From assembly GCF_040111675.1 (NCBI RefSeq), contig NZ_CP157794.1:3865501-3929500 (forward strand): a stretch of 64,000 nt of DNA, given 5' to 3'. This DNA is from Salinarimonas sp. (lineage in GTDB: Bacteria; Pseudomonadota; Alphaproteobacteria; Rhizobiales; Beijerinckiaceae). How positions within the stretch are numbered: the first letter of the stretch is position 1; the number at the start of each line of letters is the position of its first letter. A program made the translations under genes and the position numbers. This document shows, in pieces, positions 41,171-49,610 of this stretch. Below the pieces are notes generated by a model, which did not search any database, was not told the DNA's origin, and saw nothing but the letters and a program-made list of their open reading frames with translations.

Positions 41171-41473
41171 TCAGGCCTGATCCAGCGTGGGAATGCCGCT
41201 GACGTCGACCTCGCGCTCCGCCGTCCAGAGATCGACGTTCGCCTGCATGCGCATCCACAGGCGGGGGCCGTTGCCGCAGAGCTTGCCGAGCTTCACCGCC
41301 ATGGTCGGCGTCACGGGCTGCTTCTCGTCGAGGATGCGGTAGAGGCTCTCCCGCGAGACGCCGAGGAGACGCGCGATCTCCGCCTTCGGTCGCCCCAGCG
41401 CCGGAAGGACGATCTCCCGCAGGAGCGCGCCGGGGTGCGAAGGGCGGGCAGATGGGTTGCGCTTCGGTCTCAT
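41171..41473 (-). CDS. higA: HigA-family antitoxin (no HigB partner seen)
   Basis: A 100-aa HigA/VapI-type protein: HPGALLREIVLPALGRPKAEIARLLGVSRESLYRILDEKQPVTPTMAVKLGKLCGNGPRLWMRMQANVDLWTAE, a canonical HTH plus tail. HigB toxin genes usually precede higA closely, but only 85 bp separate this gene from argG and none contains a HigB frame. It is therefore an orphan, or a relic that kept only the regulator. Confidence 0.88.
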   Translation of the reverse strand: MRPKRNPSARPSHPGALLREIVLPALGRPKAEIARLLGVSRESLYRILDEKQPVTPTMAVKLGKLCGNGPRLWMRMQANVDLWTAEREVDVSGIPTLDQA

Positions 41474-41558
41474 TGCGACCTCGTATCACGCCCGGCGCAC
41501 GTGCGCCAGCCTCGTTGCGAACCCGCGCCGCCCCTCCCGGAGCGGCGCGCTTCTCCCC

Positions 41559-42791
<1,233 letters not shown>

Positions 42792-42974
42792 GGCTGGGGC
42801 TTTCGGACGGGGCCTGAGCGATGTCGGAGCGCGGGCGGACTTTTTTTCGCCGCCATCGTGCCGACGGTTGGGACGGCGCGTTTATAATCCGGTGGACGGC
42901 GCGCGCAACCGCTCGCGTCTCCGCCGCGCAGACCTCACCCTCGCTCTCGATCCCGCGCGGAGGATTCGCTCCCC

Positions 42975-43586
42975 ATGGCCCGTCGCCCCGTCCTCGAGTT
43001 CTGGTTCGATTTCGCCTCGACCTATTCCTACCTCTCGGCCATGCGCATCGAGCCGCTCGCCGAGGCGGCCGGCGTCGACGTGCGCTATCGTCCCTTCCTG
43101 CTCGGGCCGATCTTCCAGGCGCAGGGGTGGAACACCTCGCCCTTCAACCTCTACCCGTCCAAGGGCCGCTACATGTGGCGCGACGTCGCCCGGGAGGCCG
43201 AGCGCCGCGGCCTGCCCTTCCGCAAGCCGGACCCGTTCCCCCAGAACGGCCTCGCCGCGACGCGGGTCGCCCTCCACGGCGCCGACAAGGACTGGTGCGG
43301 CGCCTTCGTGCGCGCGGTCTTCCACGCCGAGTTCGGCGAGGGCCGTTCCATCGAGGAGCCCTCCGCCGTCGCGGCGCTGGCCGGTTCCGTCGGGCTCGAC
43401 CCGGATCAGACGATGAAGGCCGCCACCGCCGAGCCCAACAAGACCCGGCTTCGCGCGATCACCGAGGAGGCGCGCACCAAGGGAATCTTCGGCGCGCCGA
43501 CCTTCCTGACGGAAGACGGCGAGATGTTCTGGGGCGACGACCGCCTGGAACGCGCGCTCGCCTGGGCCGGCGGCGAGGAGGGCTGA
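42975..43586 (+). CDS. 2-hydroxychromene-2-carboxylate isomerase family protein
   Basis: A 203-aa DsbA/kappa-GST-fold protein. VLEFWFDFASTYSYLSAMRIEPLAEAAGVDVRYRPFLLGPIF is the hallmark N-terminus, with Ser in place of a catalytic cysteine, and FGAPTFLTEDGEMFWGDDRLE the cis-Pro region. Characterised members isomerise 2-hydroxychromene-2-carboxylate in naphthalene breakdown using glutathione. No aromatic pathway genes are nearby, so the substrate here is unknown. Confidence 0.9.
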   Translation: MARRPVLEFWFDFASTYSYLSAMRIEPLAEAAGVDVRYRPFLLGPIFQAQGWNTSPFNLYPSKGRYMWRDVAREAERRGLPFRKPDPFPQNGLAATRVALHGADKDWCGAFVRAVFHAEFGEGRSIEEPSAVAALAGSVGLDPDQTMKAATAEPNKTRLRAITEEARTKGIFGAPTFLTEDGEMFWGDDRLERALAWAGGEEG

Positions 43587-43591
43587 TCCGA

Positions 43592-43772
43592 TGTCATCCC
43601 GGGCCGCGAAGCGGACCCGGGAGCCATACGCGCGACGTCGGGTCGAGCGCGCATGGCGCGCGCGTCGCGCGACAGATGAATGCATCGATGTTTGCGTAAC
43701 GCAGCCTGAAGGCTGCGAGATCGGCGTCGGTGTCTCTAGGTCCCGGGTCGCCGTTCGGCGCCCGGGATGACA
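43592..43772. repeat. Palindromic intergenic repeat, family B, copy 2
   Basis: A 181-bp element bounded by TGTCATCCCGGG and CCCGGGATGACA, complementary ends. The inner hairpin GCAGCCTGAAGGCTGC and the neighbouring GGTCCCGGGTC are shared with copy 1 at 11132-11305, in the same orientation. It lies between the isomerase and the convergent DUF6522 gene. Confidence 0.87.
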
Positions 43773-43797
43773 GCGTATGACGGCCCTCGCGGGACGG

Positions 43798-44091
43798 TCA
43801 GCCCGGGCGGCGCATGGCCGGGGGCAGCGGCCCGTCCTCGAAGGCGACGCGCGAGCGCGAGAGCACGACGCCCTCCTCGTCGACGACGATCCGGAAGCGG
43901 GCGCTCGCGTGGTAGAAGGTCAGCCGCCAGCGGCCCGCGTCCTCGCCCTCGCCGCGCTCGACGCGGCTCGTGATCGCGCCCTCCCGCAGGAGGGCGACGA
44001 CCTCGGCGGGCTCGAGCCGCAGCCCCTCCCCGATCAGCTCCGCGTCGACGTCGAAGCCGTCGGCGTCGCGGCGCACGCGCGCGACGCTCAT
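43798..44091 (-). CDS. DUF6522 family protein
   Basis: A 97-aa protein: VARVRRDADGFDVDAELIGEGLRLEPAEVVALLREGAITSRVERGEGEDAGRWRLTFYHASARFRIVVDEEGVVLSRSRVAF. The pattern fits the small DUF6522 family, function unknown. It has no signal or membrane helix. It overlaps the upstream membrane protein gene by 4 bp and is thus coupled to it. Confidence 0.8.
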   Translation of the reverse strand: MSVARVRRDADGFDVDAELIGEGLRLEPAEVVALLREGAITSRVERGEGEDAGRWRLTFYHASARFRIVVDEEGVVLSRSRVAFEDGPLPPAMRRPG

Positions 44092-44447
44092 CGGCGCGGC
44101 TCTCGAGGTCCTCGGGGGCCGTCCTCGTCCTCGTCGACGATGCGGTACTCGACGTCGATGATCTCCTCGCGCTCGCCGGGCCGGCGGCGGACGGGATCCG
44201 CCTGCGCCCGCGCGGCGTCCCGCGGCACGACGGAGCGGCGCCCGCCGATGGCCTTGCCCCGCCCGATCCAGGCGGCGACGGCGCCGACGATCAGCACGGT
44301 CGGGATCGCCACGAGCGCGATGCCGGCGGCGAGCGTGAGCGCGAGCAGCCCCACCAGGAACGCCGCCACCAGGCCGAGCCCGATCGCCCAGCGCGGCACC
44401 GTCACGACGCGCTGTTGACGGCCGTCGTACTTGATGAAACGGATCAT
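44088..44447 (-). CDS. Small membrane protein, function unknown
   Basis: A 119-aa protein with a basic N-terminus (MIRFIKYDGRQQRVVTVPR), two hydrophobic segments (about residues 21-44 and 46-62) and a charged C-terminal tail rich in Arg, Glu and Asp (EREEIIDVEYRIVDEDEDGP). No family is recognised with certainty. It is translationally coupled to the DUF6522 gene. Confidence 0.72.
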   Translation of the reverse strand: MIRFIKYDGRQQRVVTVPRWAIGLGLVAAFLVGLLALTLAAGIALVAIPTVLIVGAVAAWIGRGKAIGGRRSVVPRDAARAQADPVRRRPGEREEIIDVEYRIVDEDEDGPRGPREPRR

Positions 44448-44504
44448 GCGCTCACACCTCTCTTTCGACAGCCCTCATATCGGAACGCAGGCGGCGCATT
44501 TCAA

Positions 44505-44924
44505 ATGATCGCGGTGACCCCCACCATCGCCCTCGACGAGGACGAGATCGAGATGACGGCGCTTCGCGCCTCGGGGCCCGGCGGGCAGAACGTCAACAAG
44601 GTCGCGAGCGCCGTCCAGCTGCGCTTCGACGCGCTGGGCTCCCCCTCGCTGCCCGGGCCGGTGAAGGCGCGGCTCCCCGCCGTGGCGGGAAGCCGCATGA
44701 CCAAGGAGGGGGTCATCGTCATCACCGCGCAGGTCCACCGCACGCAGGAGCGCAATCGCGAGGACGCGATCGCCCGCCTCGTCGACCTGATCCGCCGCGC
44801 CGCCTACCGCCCGCCCCCGCGCCGCCCGACCAAGCCGACGCTGGCCTCCAAGCGCCGCCGGCTCGACTCGAAGACGAAGCACGCCCGCACCAAGACCCTG
44901 CGCGGCAAGCCGGCGACGGAGTGA
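44505..44924 (+). CDS. arfB: Alternative ribosome-rescue factor / peptidyl-tRNA hydrolase ArfB
   Basis: A 139-aa class-I release factor homologue without stop-codon-recognition domains. The catalytic GGQ is at residues 26-28 (RASGPGGQNVNKVASAVQLRF). The basic C-terminal tail (RRPTKPTLASKRRRLDSKTKHARTKTLRGK) is the segment that enters an empty mRNA channel in stalled ribosomes. Length fits the YaeJ/ICT1 group. The ATG at 44505 was chosen as the start of homology. Confidence 0.95.
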   Translation: MIAVTPTIALDEDEIEMTALRASGPGGQNVNKVASAVQLRFDALGSPSLPGPVKARLPAVAGSRMTKEGVIVITAQVHRTQERNREDAIARLVDLIRRAAYRPPPRRPTKPTLASKRRRLDSKTKHARTKTLRGKPATE

Positions 44925-45131
44925 GCCGGGCTTGGGGAATTCCGTTCGTGGAGAGTCGATCGGCACGTCGCCCGCGGCGCAGGCGCCTTGCTGGATTGGC
45001 GCGACCTCCAGGCGTAGAGCGCCGACGGACTCCCCTCTCCCCTGCGGCTGGTCGCTTCACGCATCGTTCCGCGCCGCCGGCAGCCGAGGACGAGCGACGT
45101 CGCGGAGCTGCGCGACGGGCGCCGAGCCTTC

Positions 45132-45152
45132 TCCTTCCCTGTAGGGGAAGGA
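45132..45152. repeat. Single end-hairpin of repeat family C
   Basis: TCCTTCCCTGTAGGGGAAGG followed by A, the same as the terminal hairpin of the elements at 21875 and 28624, here alone. The 440-bp gap between arfB and the YeeE-type gene (44925-45364) otherwise holds short family-A-like fragments (CTCTCCCCTGCGG) and one palindromic operator-like site, but no gene that I can support. Confidence 0.7.
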
Positions 45153-45310
45153 AAGACGAGCGCCGCTCGTCCGCTCCCCGAGCACGCGGTCGCCGACGCT
45201 CGACTGCAGGAGATGTGTGCACCGAGGAGCCGCGAGGGAGAGGGGAATCGCGCCCCCTCGCGCGTGATCGGCGCGCCGACCGAACCGCGGCGCTTGATTC
45301 ACGCCACGCA

Positions 45311-45331
45311 GATGGTGAAATATTCACCATC
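45311..45331. promoter_or_regulatory. Palindromic operator-like site before the YeeE/YedE gene
   Basis: GATGGTGAA-ATA-TTCACCATC, a perfect 9-bp inverted repeat with a three-base spacer, 34 bp before the start of the sulfur transporter gene. The symmetry and AT-rich centre look like a dimeric-repressor site, for example of the ArsR/BigR type that governs sulfur genes; the binding protein is not known. Confidence 0.6.
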
Positions 45332-45364
45332 GTGCATGTCGCGCGGGCGGAGGCGGACGCGTCG

Positions 45365-46411
45365 ATGACGGAACTCCTGGAAGCCAACCTCGTGCGCACC
45401 GCTCTCGGCTTCCTCGCCGGGGCGGCGCTCGGCTTCATCGCGCGGCGCGGGCGCTTCTGCACGCTGGGCGCCATCGAGGACGCGGTCTACGCCAGGGACA
45501 CCCGCCGCCTGCGGGCCTGGGCGCTCGCCATCGCCGTGGCGATCGCCGGCGTGCTGGCGCTGACGCTCGCCTCGGAGTTCGACCTCTCGCGCACGATCTA
45601 TGTCGGGCCGCGGCTCGAATGGGCGGGCGCGCTTCTCGGCGGGCTCGTCTTCGGGCTCGGCATGGCGCTGGTGGGGACCTGCGGCTTCGGCATGCTGCTG
45701 CGCCTCGGCGGCGGCGACCTGAAGGCGCTCCTCGGCTTCCTGGTGCTCGGCTTCTCCGCGCTGATGGCCATGCGCGGGCTGACCGGCGTTCCGCGCATCG
45801 CGCTCCTCGACCCGCTCGCCCTCGATCTCGCGCCGCGCGACGCGCAGACCCTGCCGACGCTCTTCGGCCTCACCGGCGCGGGCGCCACCGCCTTCGCGCT
45901 CGCGGTCGCCGGCGCCTTCGGGGCCCTGGCTCTCGCCCATGACGGGCTGCGCGCCGCGCCGAAGCTGATCGCCACCGGGCTCGGCATCGGCGCGATGGTG
46001 GTGCTCGGCTTCGCCATCACGGGCGTCGTCGGGTTCGATCCGTTCGAGGAGGGCCGCGTCGAGAGCTTCACCTTCGTCGCGCCGCTGGGCGAGACGCTGC
46101 TCTGGGCGGCGCTCTCCACGGGCATCGCCGTCGACTTCCCCGTCGGCGCGACGCTCGGCGTGCTCGCCGGCGCCTTCCTCGCCGCGCGCGTCCACGGCGA
46201 GTTCTTCTGGGAGGCGCCCGACGACGCCCGCGAGCTCAAGCGGCACGTGCTCGGCGGCTTCCTGATGGGCACCGGCGGCGTCACGGCGCTCGGCTGCACC
46301 ATCGGCCAGGGCGTCTCGGGCGTCGCCACGCTCTCCGTGGGAAGCTTCCTCGCGCTCGCGGCGATCTTCGCCGGGGCGCGGGTGGGGCTGTGGATCCTGG
46401 TGGAGCGCTAG
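45365..46411 (+). CDS. YeeE/YedE family transporter (thiosulfate/sulfur-compound uptake)
   Basis: A 348-aa inner-membrane protein with about ten hydrophobic helices. The conserved cysteine motifs of the family are present: RRGRFCTLGAIEDAV, VGTCGFGMLLRLGGGD and LGCTIGQGVSG. A characterised relative (TsuA) carries thiosulfate across the membrane. The start at 45365 follows GGAGG (45349-45353). A palindromic site lies upstream. The sox cluster begins 2 kb further, so thiosulfate or a sulfur intermediate is a likely substrate. Confidence 0.9.
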   Translation: MTELLEANLVRTALGFLAGAALGFIARRGRFCTLGAIEDAVYARDTRRLRAWALAIAVAIAGVLALTLASEFDLSRTIYVGPRLEWAGALLGGLVFGLGMALVGTCGFGMLLRLGGGDLKALLGFLVLGFSALMAMRGLTGVPRIALLDPLALDLAPRDAQTLPTLFGLTGAGATAFALAVAGAFGALALAHDGLRAAPKLIATGLGIGAMVVLGFAITGVVGFDPFEEGRVESFTFVAPLGETLLWAALSTGIAVDFPVGATLGVLAGAFLAARVHGEFFWEAPDDARELKRHVLGGFLMGTGGVTALGCTIGQGVSGVATLSVGSFLALAAIFAGARVGLWILVER

Positions 46412-46522
46412 ACGTTATGACCGTGGTGCGAGGGGCGGCCCGCCCTTAGCCTTTGCGAGCTTGAGCTTAACGGGGGTTGCTCGGGATCGCCGAGCCGAGC
46501 CCCAAGCAAAGGAGGGCGGACC

Positions 46523-47641
46523 ATGGGAGAGGATAGCACCGTCTTCGTCGGTGTCGACGTCGCGAAGGAGAAGCACGCGGTCGCCGTGGCCGAAGGCGGC
46601 CGGACCGGCGAGGTGCGCTACCTCGGCGAGATCGAGGCGACGCCGGCGGCGGTCGAGCGCCTGGTGCGCAAGCTTGAGAAGAAATACGGGCGCCTGCACG
46701 TCTGCTACGAGGCCGGCCCGACCGGCTACGGGCTGCACCGGCAGATCACCGCGATGGGGCACGTCTGCGAGGTCGTGGCGCCCTCGCTGATCCCCAAGCG
46801 TCCCGGCGAGCGGGTGAAGACGAACCGGCGCGATGCGGTCACCTTGGCGCGTCTGCTGCGCGCCGGCGAGTTGACGGGCATCTGGGTGCCCGACGACGTG
46901 CACGAGGCGATGCGCGATCTGGTCCGCGCCCGCGAAGCGGCGAGCGAGGACCTGCGCAAGAAGCGCCAGCAGCTGCAATCCTTCCTGCTGCGCCACGGCC
47001 GGATCTTCACGGGCCGGAAGCGCTGGAGCGCCGCCCACAGGCGCTGGCTCGCCGCCCAGAAGTTCGAGCATTCCGCCCAGCAGATCGTCTTCCAGGATCA
47101 CGTCGACGCCGAGCGCGATGCCGGTGAGCGGCTCGAGCGCTTCGATGCCCATATCGAGGAGCTGGTGCCGTCCTGGTCGATGGCGCCGCTGGTCGCCGCC
47201 TACCAGGCGATGCGCGGCGTCTCGCTCCTCGTCGCCGCCACCTTCGCCGTCGAGGTCGGGGACGTGCGCCGCTTCGACGACCCGCGCCAGCTCATGGCCT
47301 TCCTCGGGCTGGTGCCCTCCGAGCGCTCGACGGGCGAGAGCGTGAAGCGCGGCGCGCTCACGCTCGCCGGCAATCGTCGGGCCAGGCGTGTCCTGGTCGA
47401 GGGCGCCTGGAGCTATCGCCACCCGGCGCGCGTCACCGAGACGATCCGAAGGCGTCTGGAGAACCTGCCCAAGGCCGTGCGCGACATCGCCTGGAAGGCG
47501 CAGGTCCGCCTGAGCAAGCGCTACCGCCGGATGACGACGGGCGGCAAGAAGGCGCCCGTCGTGACCGCGGCGATCGCCCGCGAGATGGCCGCCTTCCTCT
47601 GGGCGATCGGCCGCGAGGTCGAGCCGCGCCAGGCCGCGTGA
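46523..47641 (+). CDS. IS110-family transposase (RuvC-like DEDD recombinase)
   Basis: A 372-aa transposase that appears intact. The N-terminal DEDD/RuvC-like domain has FVGVDVAKEKHAVAV (D12), CYEAGPTGYGLHRQI (E63) and KTNRRDAVTLARLLR (D104). The C-terminal Tnp20 domain has YQAMRGVSLLVAATFAVEVG and LMAFLGLVPSERSTGESVKRGALT, with the serine region. AAAGGAGG precedes the ATG at 46523. Enzymes of this family act with a guide RNA made from the element. Confidence 0.96.
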   Translation: MGEDSTVFVGVDVAKEKHAVAVAEGGRTGEVRYLGEIEATPAAVERLVRKLEKKYGRLHVCYEAGPTGYGLHRQITAMGHVCEVVAPSLIPKRPGERVKTNRRDAVTLARLLRAGELTGIWVPDDVHEAMRDLVRAREAASEDLRKKRQQLQSFLLRHGRIFTGRKRWSAAHRRWLAAQKFEHSAQQIVFQDHVDAERDAGERLERFDAHIEELVPSWSMAPLVAAYQAMRGVSLLVAATFAVEVGDVRRFDDPRQLMAFLGLVPSERSTGESVKRGALTLAGNRRARRVLVEGAWSYRHPARVTETIRRRLENLPKAVRDIAWKAQVRLSKRYRRMTTGGKKAPVVTAAIAREMAAFLWAIGREVEPRQAA

Positions 47642-47976
47642 CGGAGGTCGACGATGATGATGACACCGCTCGCTCGGCCGACGACATCGATGTCTCGAGC
47701 CCCACCGAGATCGTGACCGCTGACGACAATCGCGGCAGCGAGGCGACGGGACGGCTACGGTGGGGAACTCCCGTATGCTCTATGTGGCCGAGCACCAGCT
47801 CGACGCCCGACGCTAGACAGGGATGGCCCGAGACGGATTACGGAAGTGCGGTAACCAACCCGCGGATAAGAGCTTGATCGACCGTCGTCTTCAGGACCGT
47901 CCCGTCACCTCGCTGCCGACTGGCAATCTCACCCTGCGCAAAGGCGCGGGCCCGAGCCGCTCGACTACCACCCTTG
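47642..47976 (+). ncRNA. Candidate bridge/seek RNA region of the IS110-family element
   Basis: A 335-bp stretch between the transposase stop and the right inverted repeat, too long for a mere end and with no credible gene. IS110-family elements encode their target-choosing RNA in their non-coding end, on the right in the IS1111 branch. Exact RNA limits and guide loops cannot be given from reading alone. A CGGTAACCAACCCGCGGATA block (47849-47868) lies in the middle. Confidence 0.45.
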
Positions 47977-47990
47977 ACCACGGTCATAAG

Positions 47991-48040
47991 AGAGCATGAT
48001 CCCACCGAGTGGAATCCGGTTGGTGGACGCGATCATGCCC
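47991..48040. repeat. Palindromic repeat, family D, copy 2 (abutting the IS110 element)
   Basis: Reverse-orientation copy of 7241-7293. AGCATGATC (47993-48001) pairs with GATCATGCC (48031-48039, one mismatch) around CCACCGAGTGGAATCCGGTT (48002-48021). In copy 1 the end reads (on this strand) ACGTTAGAGCATC; here ACGTTA is on the far side of the IS and AGAGCAT on this side, so the element split the repeat end. Confidence 0.8.
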
Positions 48041-48053
48041 GAAAGAGGAATCC

Positions 48054-48096
48054 AGAGCAGATCCCGACCTGATCGCATCAGGTCGGGATCTGCTCT
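48054..48096. repeat. Perfect 20-bp hairpin with a three-base loop
   Basis: AGAGCAGATCCCGACCTGAT (48054-48073), loop CGC, then the exact reverse complement (48077-48096). It lies between the family-D repeat and the sox terminator. It has no T-tract on either strand and so is not an ordinary terminator. It could be part of a larger composite repeat. Confidence 0.85.
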
Positions 48097-48104
48097 AGCC
48101 ACGA

Positions 48105-48130
48105 AAAAACGGCGGGATCGCTCCCGCCGT
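48105..48130 (-). terminator. Rho-independent terminator of the sox operon
   Basis: ACGGCGGGA (48109-48117) pairs with TCCCGCCGT (48122-48130) around a four-base loop. On the minus strand the stem is followed by a run of T (the AAAAAA at 48104-48109 of the plus strand). It lies 47 bp beyond the stop of the last minus-strand gene (cytochrome c). Confidence 0.88.
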
Positions 48131-48177
48131 GCTTCAGTCTCGGGTCTCGAGCGCGCCCCGGAGGGCGCGCGGGCGCG

Positions 48178-48567
48178 TCACTTCGTGGTGCCGTCTGCGT
48201 TGAACTGGTCGAGATAGGCGATCAGGTCGGCGATCTGCTGCTCGTTCTTCAGGCCGGCATAGACCATCTTCGTCCCCGGCGTGACCTGGCGCGGGTTCTG
48301 GATGTAGACGGCGAAGTTCTCGTGGTCCCAGGTCTTGTCGAGGCCCTGGAAGGCCTGGGAATAGTTGTAGTTCTCCACCGAGCCGGCCTCGCGGCCGAAG
48401 AGGCCGTTCAGCTGCGGGCCCACGAGGTTGCGGGCCGTCTCGCCGACCTGATGGCAGGCGCGGCACTGGTTGAAGACGCGCTGGCCGGCGGCCGCGTCCT
48501 GGGCCTGGGCGGTTCCGACGCCGCCGGCCAGAAGGAGCGAGGCGGCAGCGAGGGCGATGATGCGCAT
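48178..48567 (-). CDS. Class I cytochrome c (c550/c2-like), periplasmic
   Basis: A 129-aa monohaem cytochrome with a signal peptide (MRIIALAAASLLLAGGVGTAQAQ), haem motif C35-RA-C38-H39 and distal Met in TPGTKMVYAGL. GPQLNGLFGREAGSVENYNYS is typical of the c2/c550 family. The start at 48567 follows GAGAGGAACC; a longer frame lacks a signal. As the last gene behind sox it is a likely electron acceptor of SoxXA or SoxCD. Confidence 0.93.
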   Translation of the reverse strand: MRIIALAAASLLLAGGVGTAQAQDAAAGQRVFNQCRACHQVGETARNLVGPQLNGLFGREAGSVENYNYSQAFQGLDKTWDHENFAVYIQNPRQVTPGTKMVYAGLKNEQQIADLIAYLDQFNADGTTK

Positions 48568-48638
48568 GATGAAGGTTCCTCTCTCTTCGGGCGTTGGTCC
48601 TGCCTGGATTGATTCCAGCTTGGCCTTTATAGGGCGCA

Positions 48639-49610
48639 TCATCCTGAAGCGTAGATGAACGCGCCACCCCGCCTTTCGACTCGGCCGATGCCGGGGAAGG
48701 GCAGATGGAAGCCGACGAGGCCGATCTCGTCCGTCGCGAGCCGGTCGAGCAGCGCGAGGCGGGTCGCGATCGCCTGCTCGCGGTCGAGGTCCGTGCCGAG
48801 CGGCCAGTCGGGTTTCTGGAAGGAGATCAACGCGTTGGTGAGCGCGTCGCCGCCGATCATCAGCTGGGCGCCGCCGCTTTCGACGAGCACCGACATGTGC
48901 CCCGGCGAGTGGCCCGGCGTGGCGACGTAGCGCACGCCCGGGGCGAGCTCGGCATCGGCGCCGGCGGTCTCGAGCGCGCCACCCAGCGTCTCGATCACCC
49001 GCGCGGCGCCGAGCGCGAGGCCCTTGAGCCAGTCCGGCGCCGTGTCGGGCGTCGTCGGGTCGCTCCAGTAGGCGTGCTCCGCCTCGCCCATCACGTGGCG
49101 GGCGTTGGCGAAGCGCGGCCCTTCCTCGAAATCGTCCACCGCGCCCCAGAGATGGTCCGCGTGGCCGTGGGTGAAGACGACGTCGGTCACGCTCTGCGGG
49201 TCGACGTCGATCTCGTAGAGCGCGTCGGTGAGCTTGCCGGCGGTGGCCTGGAAATTCGGGCCGGAGCCCGCGTCGACCAGCACCCGGCGCTCGCCGGTCT
49301 CGATCAGCACCACGTTGGTCTGGTTGGTGAATTCGCGCGGCGGCTCCTGGCCGTTCTCGCGATAGAGCGCGTCGAGATCGTCGGAGGCGGTCTCCGGCAG
49401 GGTGAAGGAGACCGGCAGCGCCAGCGTGCCGTCCGAGACGACCCGGACCGTGATGTCGCCGATGGTCAGCGTCTCGCTGGCGCGGGCGTGGGCGAGGCGA
49501 AGGCCCGGAGGGAGGCCGAGAGCGGCCGCGGCCCCGGCGAGGGGCGCGGCGGCGAGCAGCGTCCGGCGGGTGGCCCCGCCGGCGCGCGCGTTCTTCTCGT
49601 TCTGGTTCAT
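48639..49610 (-). CDS. TAT-exported metallo-beta-lactamase-fold hydrolase (SoxH-like)
   Basis: A 323-aa protein with a twin-arginine signal (TRRTLLAAAPLAGAAAALG) and the zinc motif HGHADHLWG, with further ligands in TPGHSPGHMSV and the GGDALTN motif. In Paracoccus-type sox loci a metallo-hydrolase, SoxH, is encoded at the same end; its role is not known and it is not needed for thiosulfate oxidation there. The gene overlaps the soxF stop by 4 bp. Confidence 0.88.
   Translation of the reverse strand: MNQNEKNARAGGATRRTLLAAAPLAGAAAALGLPPGLRLAHARASETLTIGDITVRVVSDGTLALPVSFTLPETASDDLDALYRENGQEPPREFTNQTNVVLIETGERRVLVDAGSGPNFQATAGKLTDALYEIDVDPQSVTDVVFTHGHADHLWGAVDDFEEGPRFANARHVMGEAEHAYWSDPTTPDTAPDWLKGLALGAARVIETLGGALETAGADAELAPGVRYVATPGHSPGHMSVLVESGGAQLMIGGDALTNALISFQKPDWPLGTDLDREQAIATRLALLDRLATDEIGLVGFHLPFPGIGRVERRGGAFIYASG

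Larger units (their letters stand above)
46415..47989 (+). mobile_element. IS110-family insertion sequence with 13-bp terminal inverted repeats
   Basis: A 1,575-bp element with perfect ends TTATGACCGTGGT (46415-46427) and ACCACGGTCATAA (47977-47989). It has 95 bp of non-coding DNA on the left and 335 bp on the right of the intact transposase gene. Inverted ends and a long right non-coding region are features of the IS1111 branch of the IS110 family. It sits 3 bp behind the YeeE stop and directly at one end of a family-D palindromic repeat. Confidence 0.85.
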
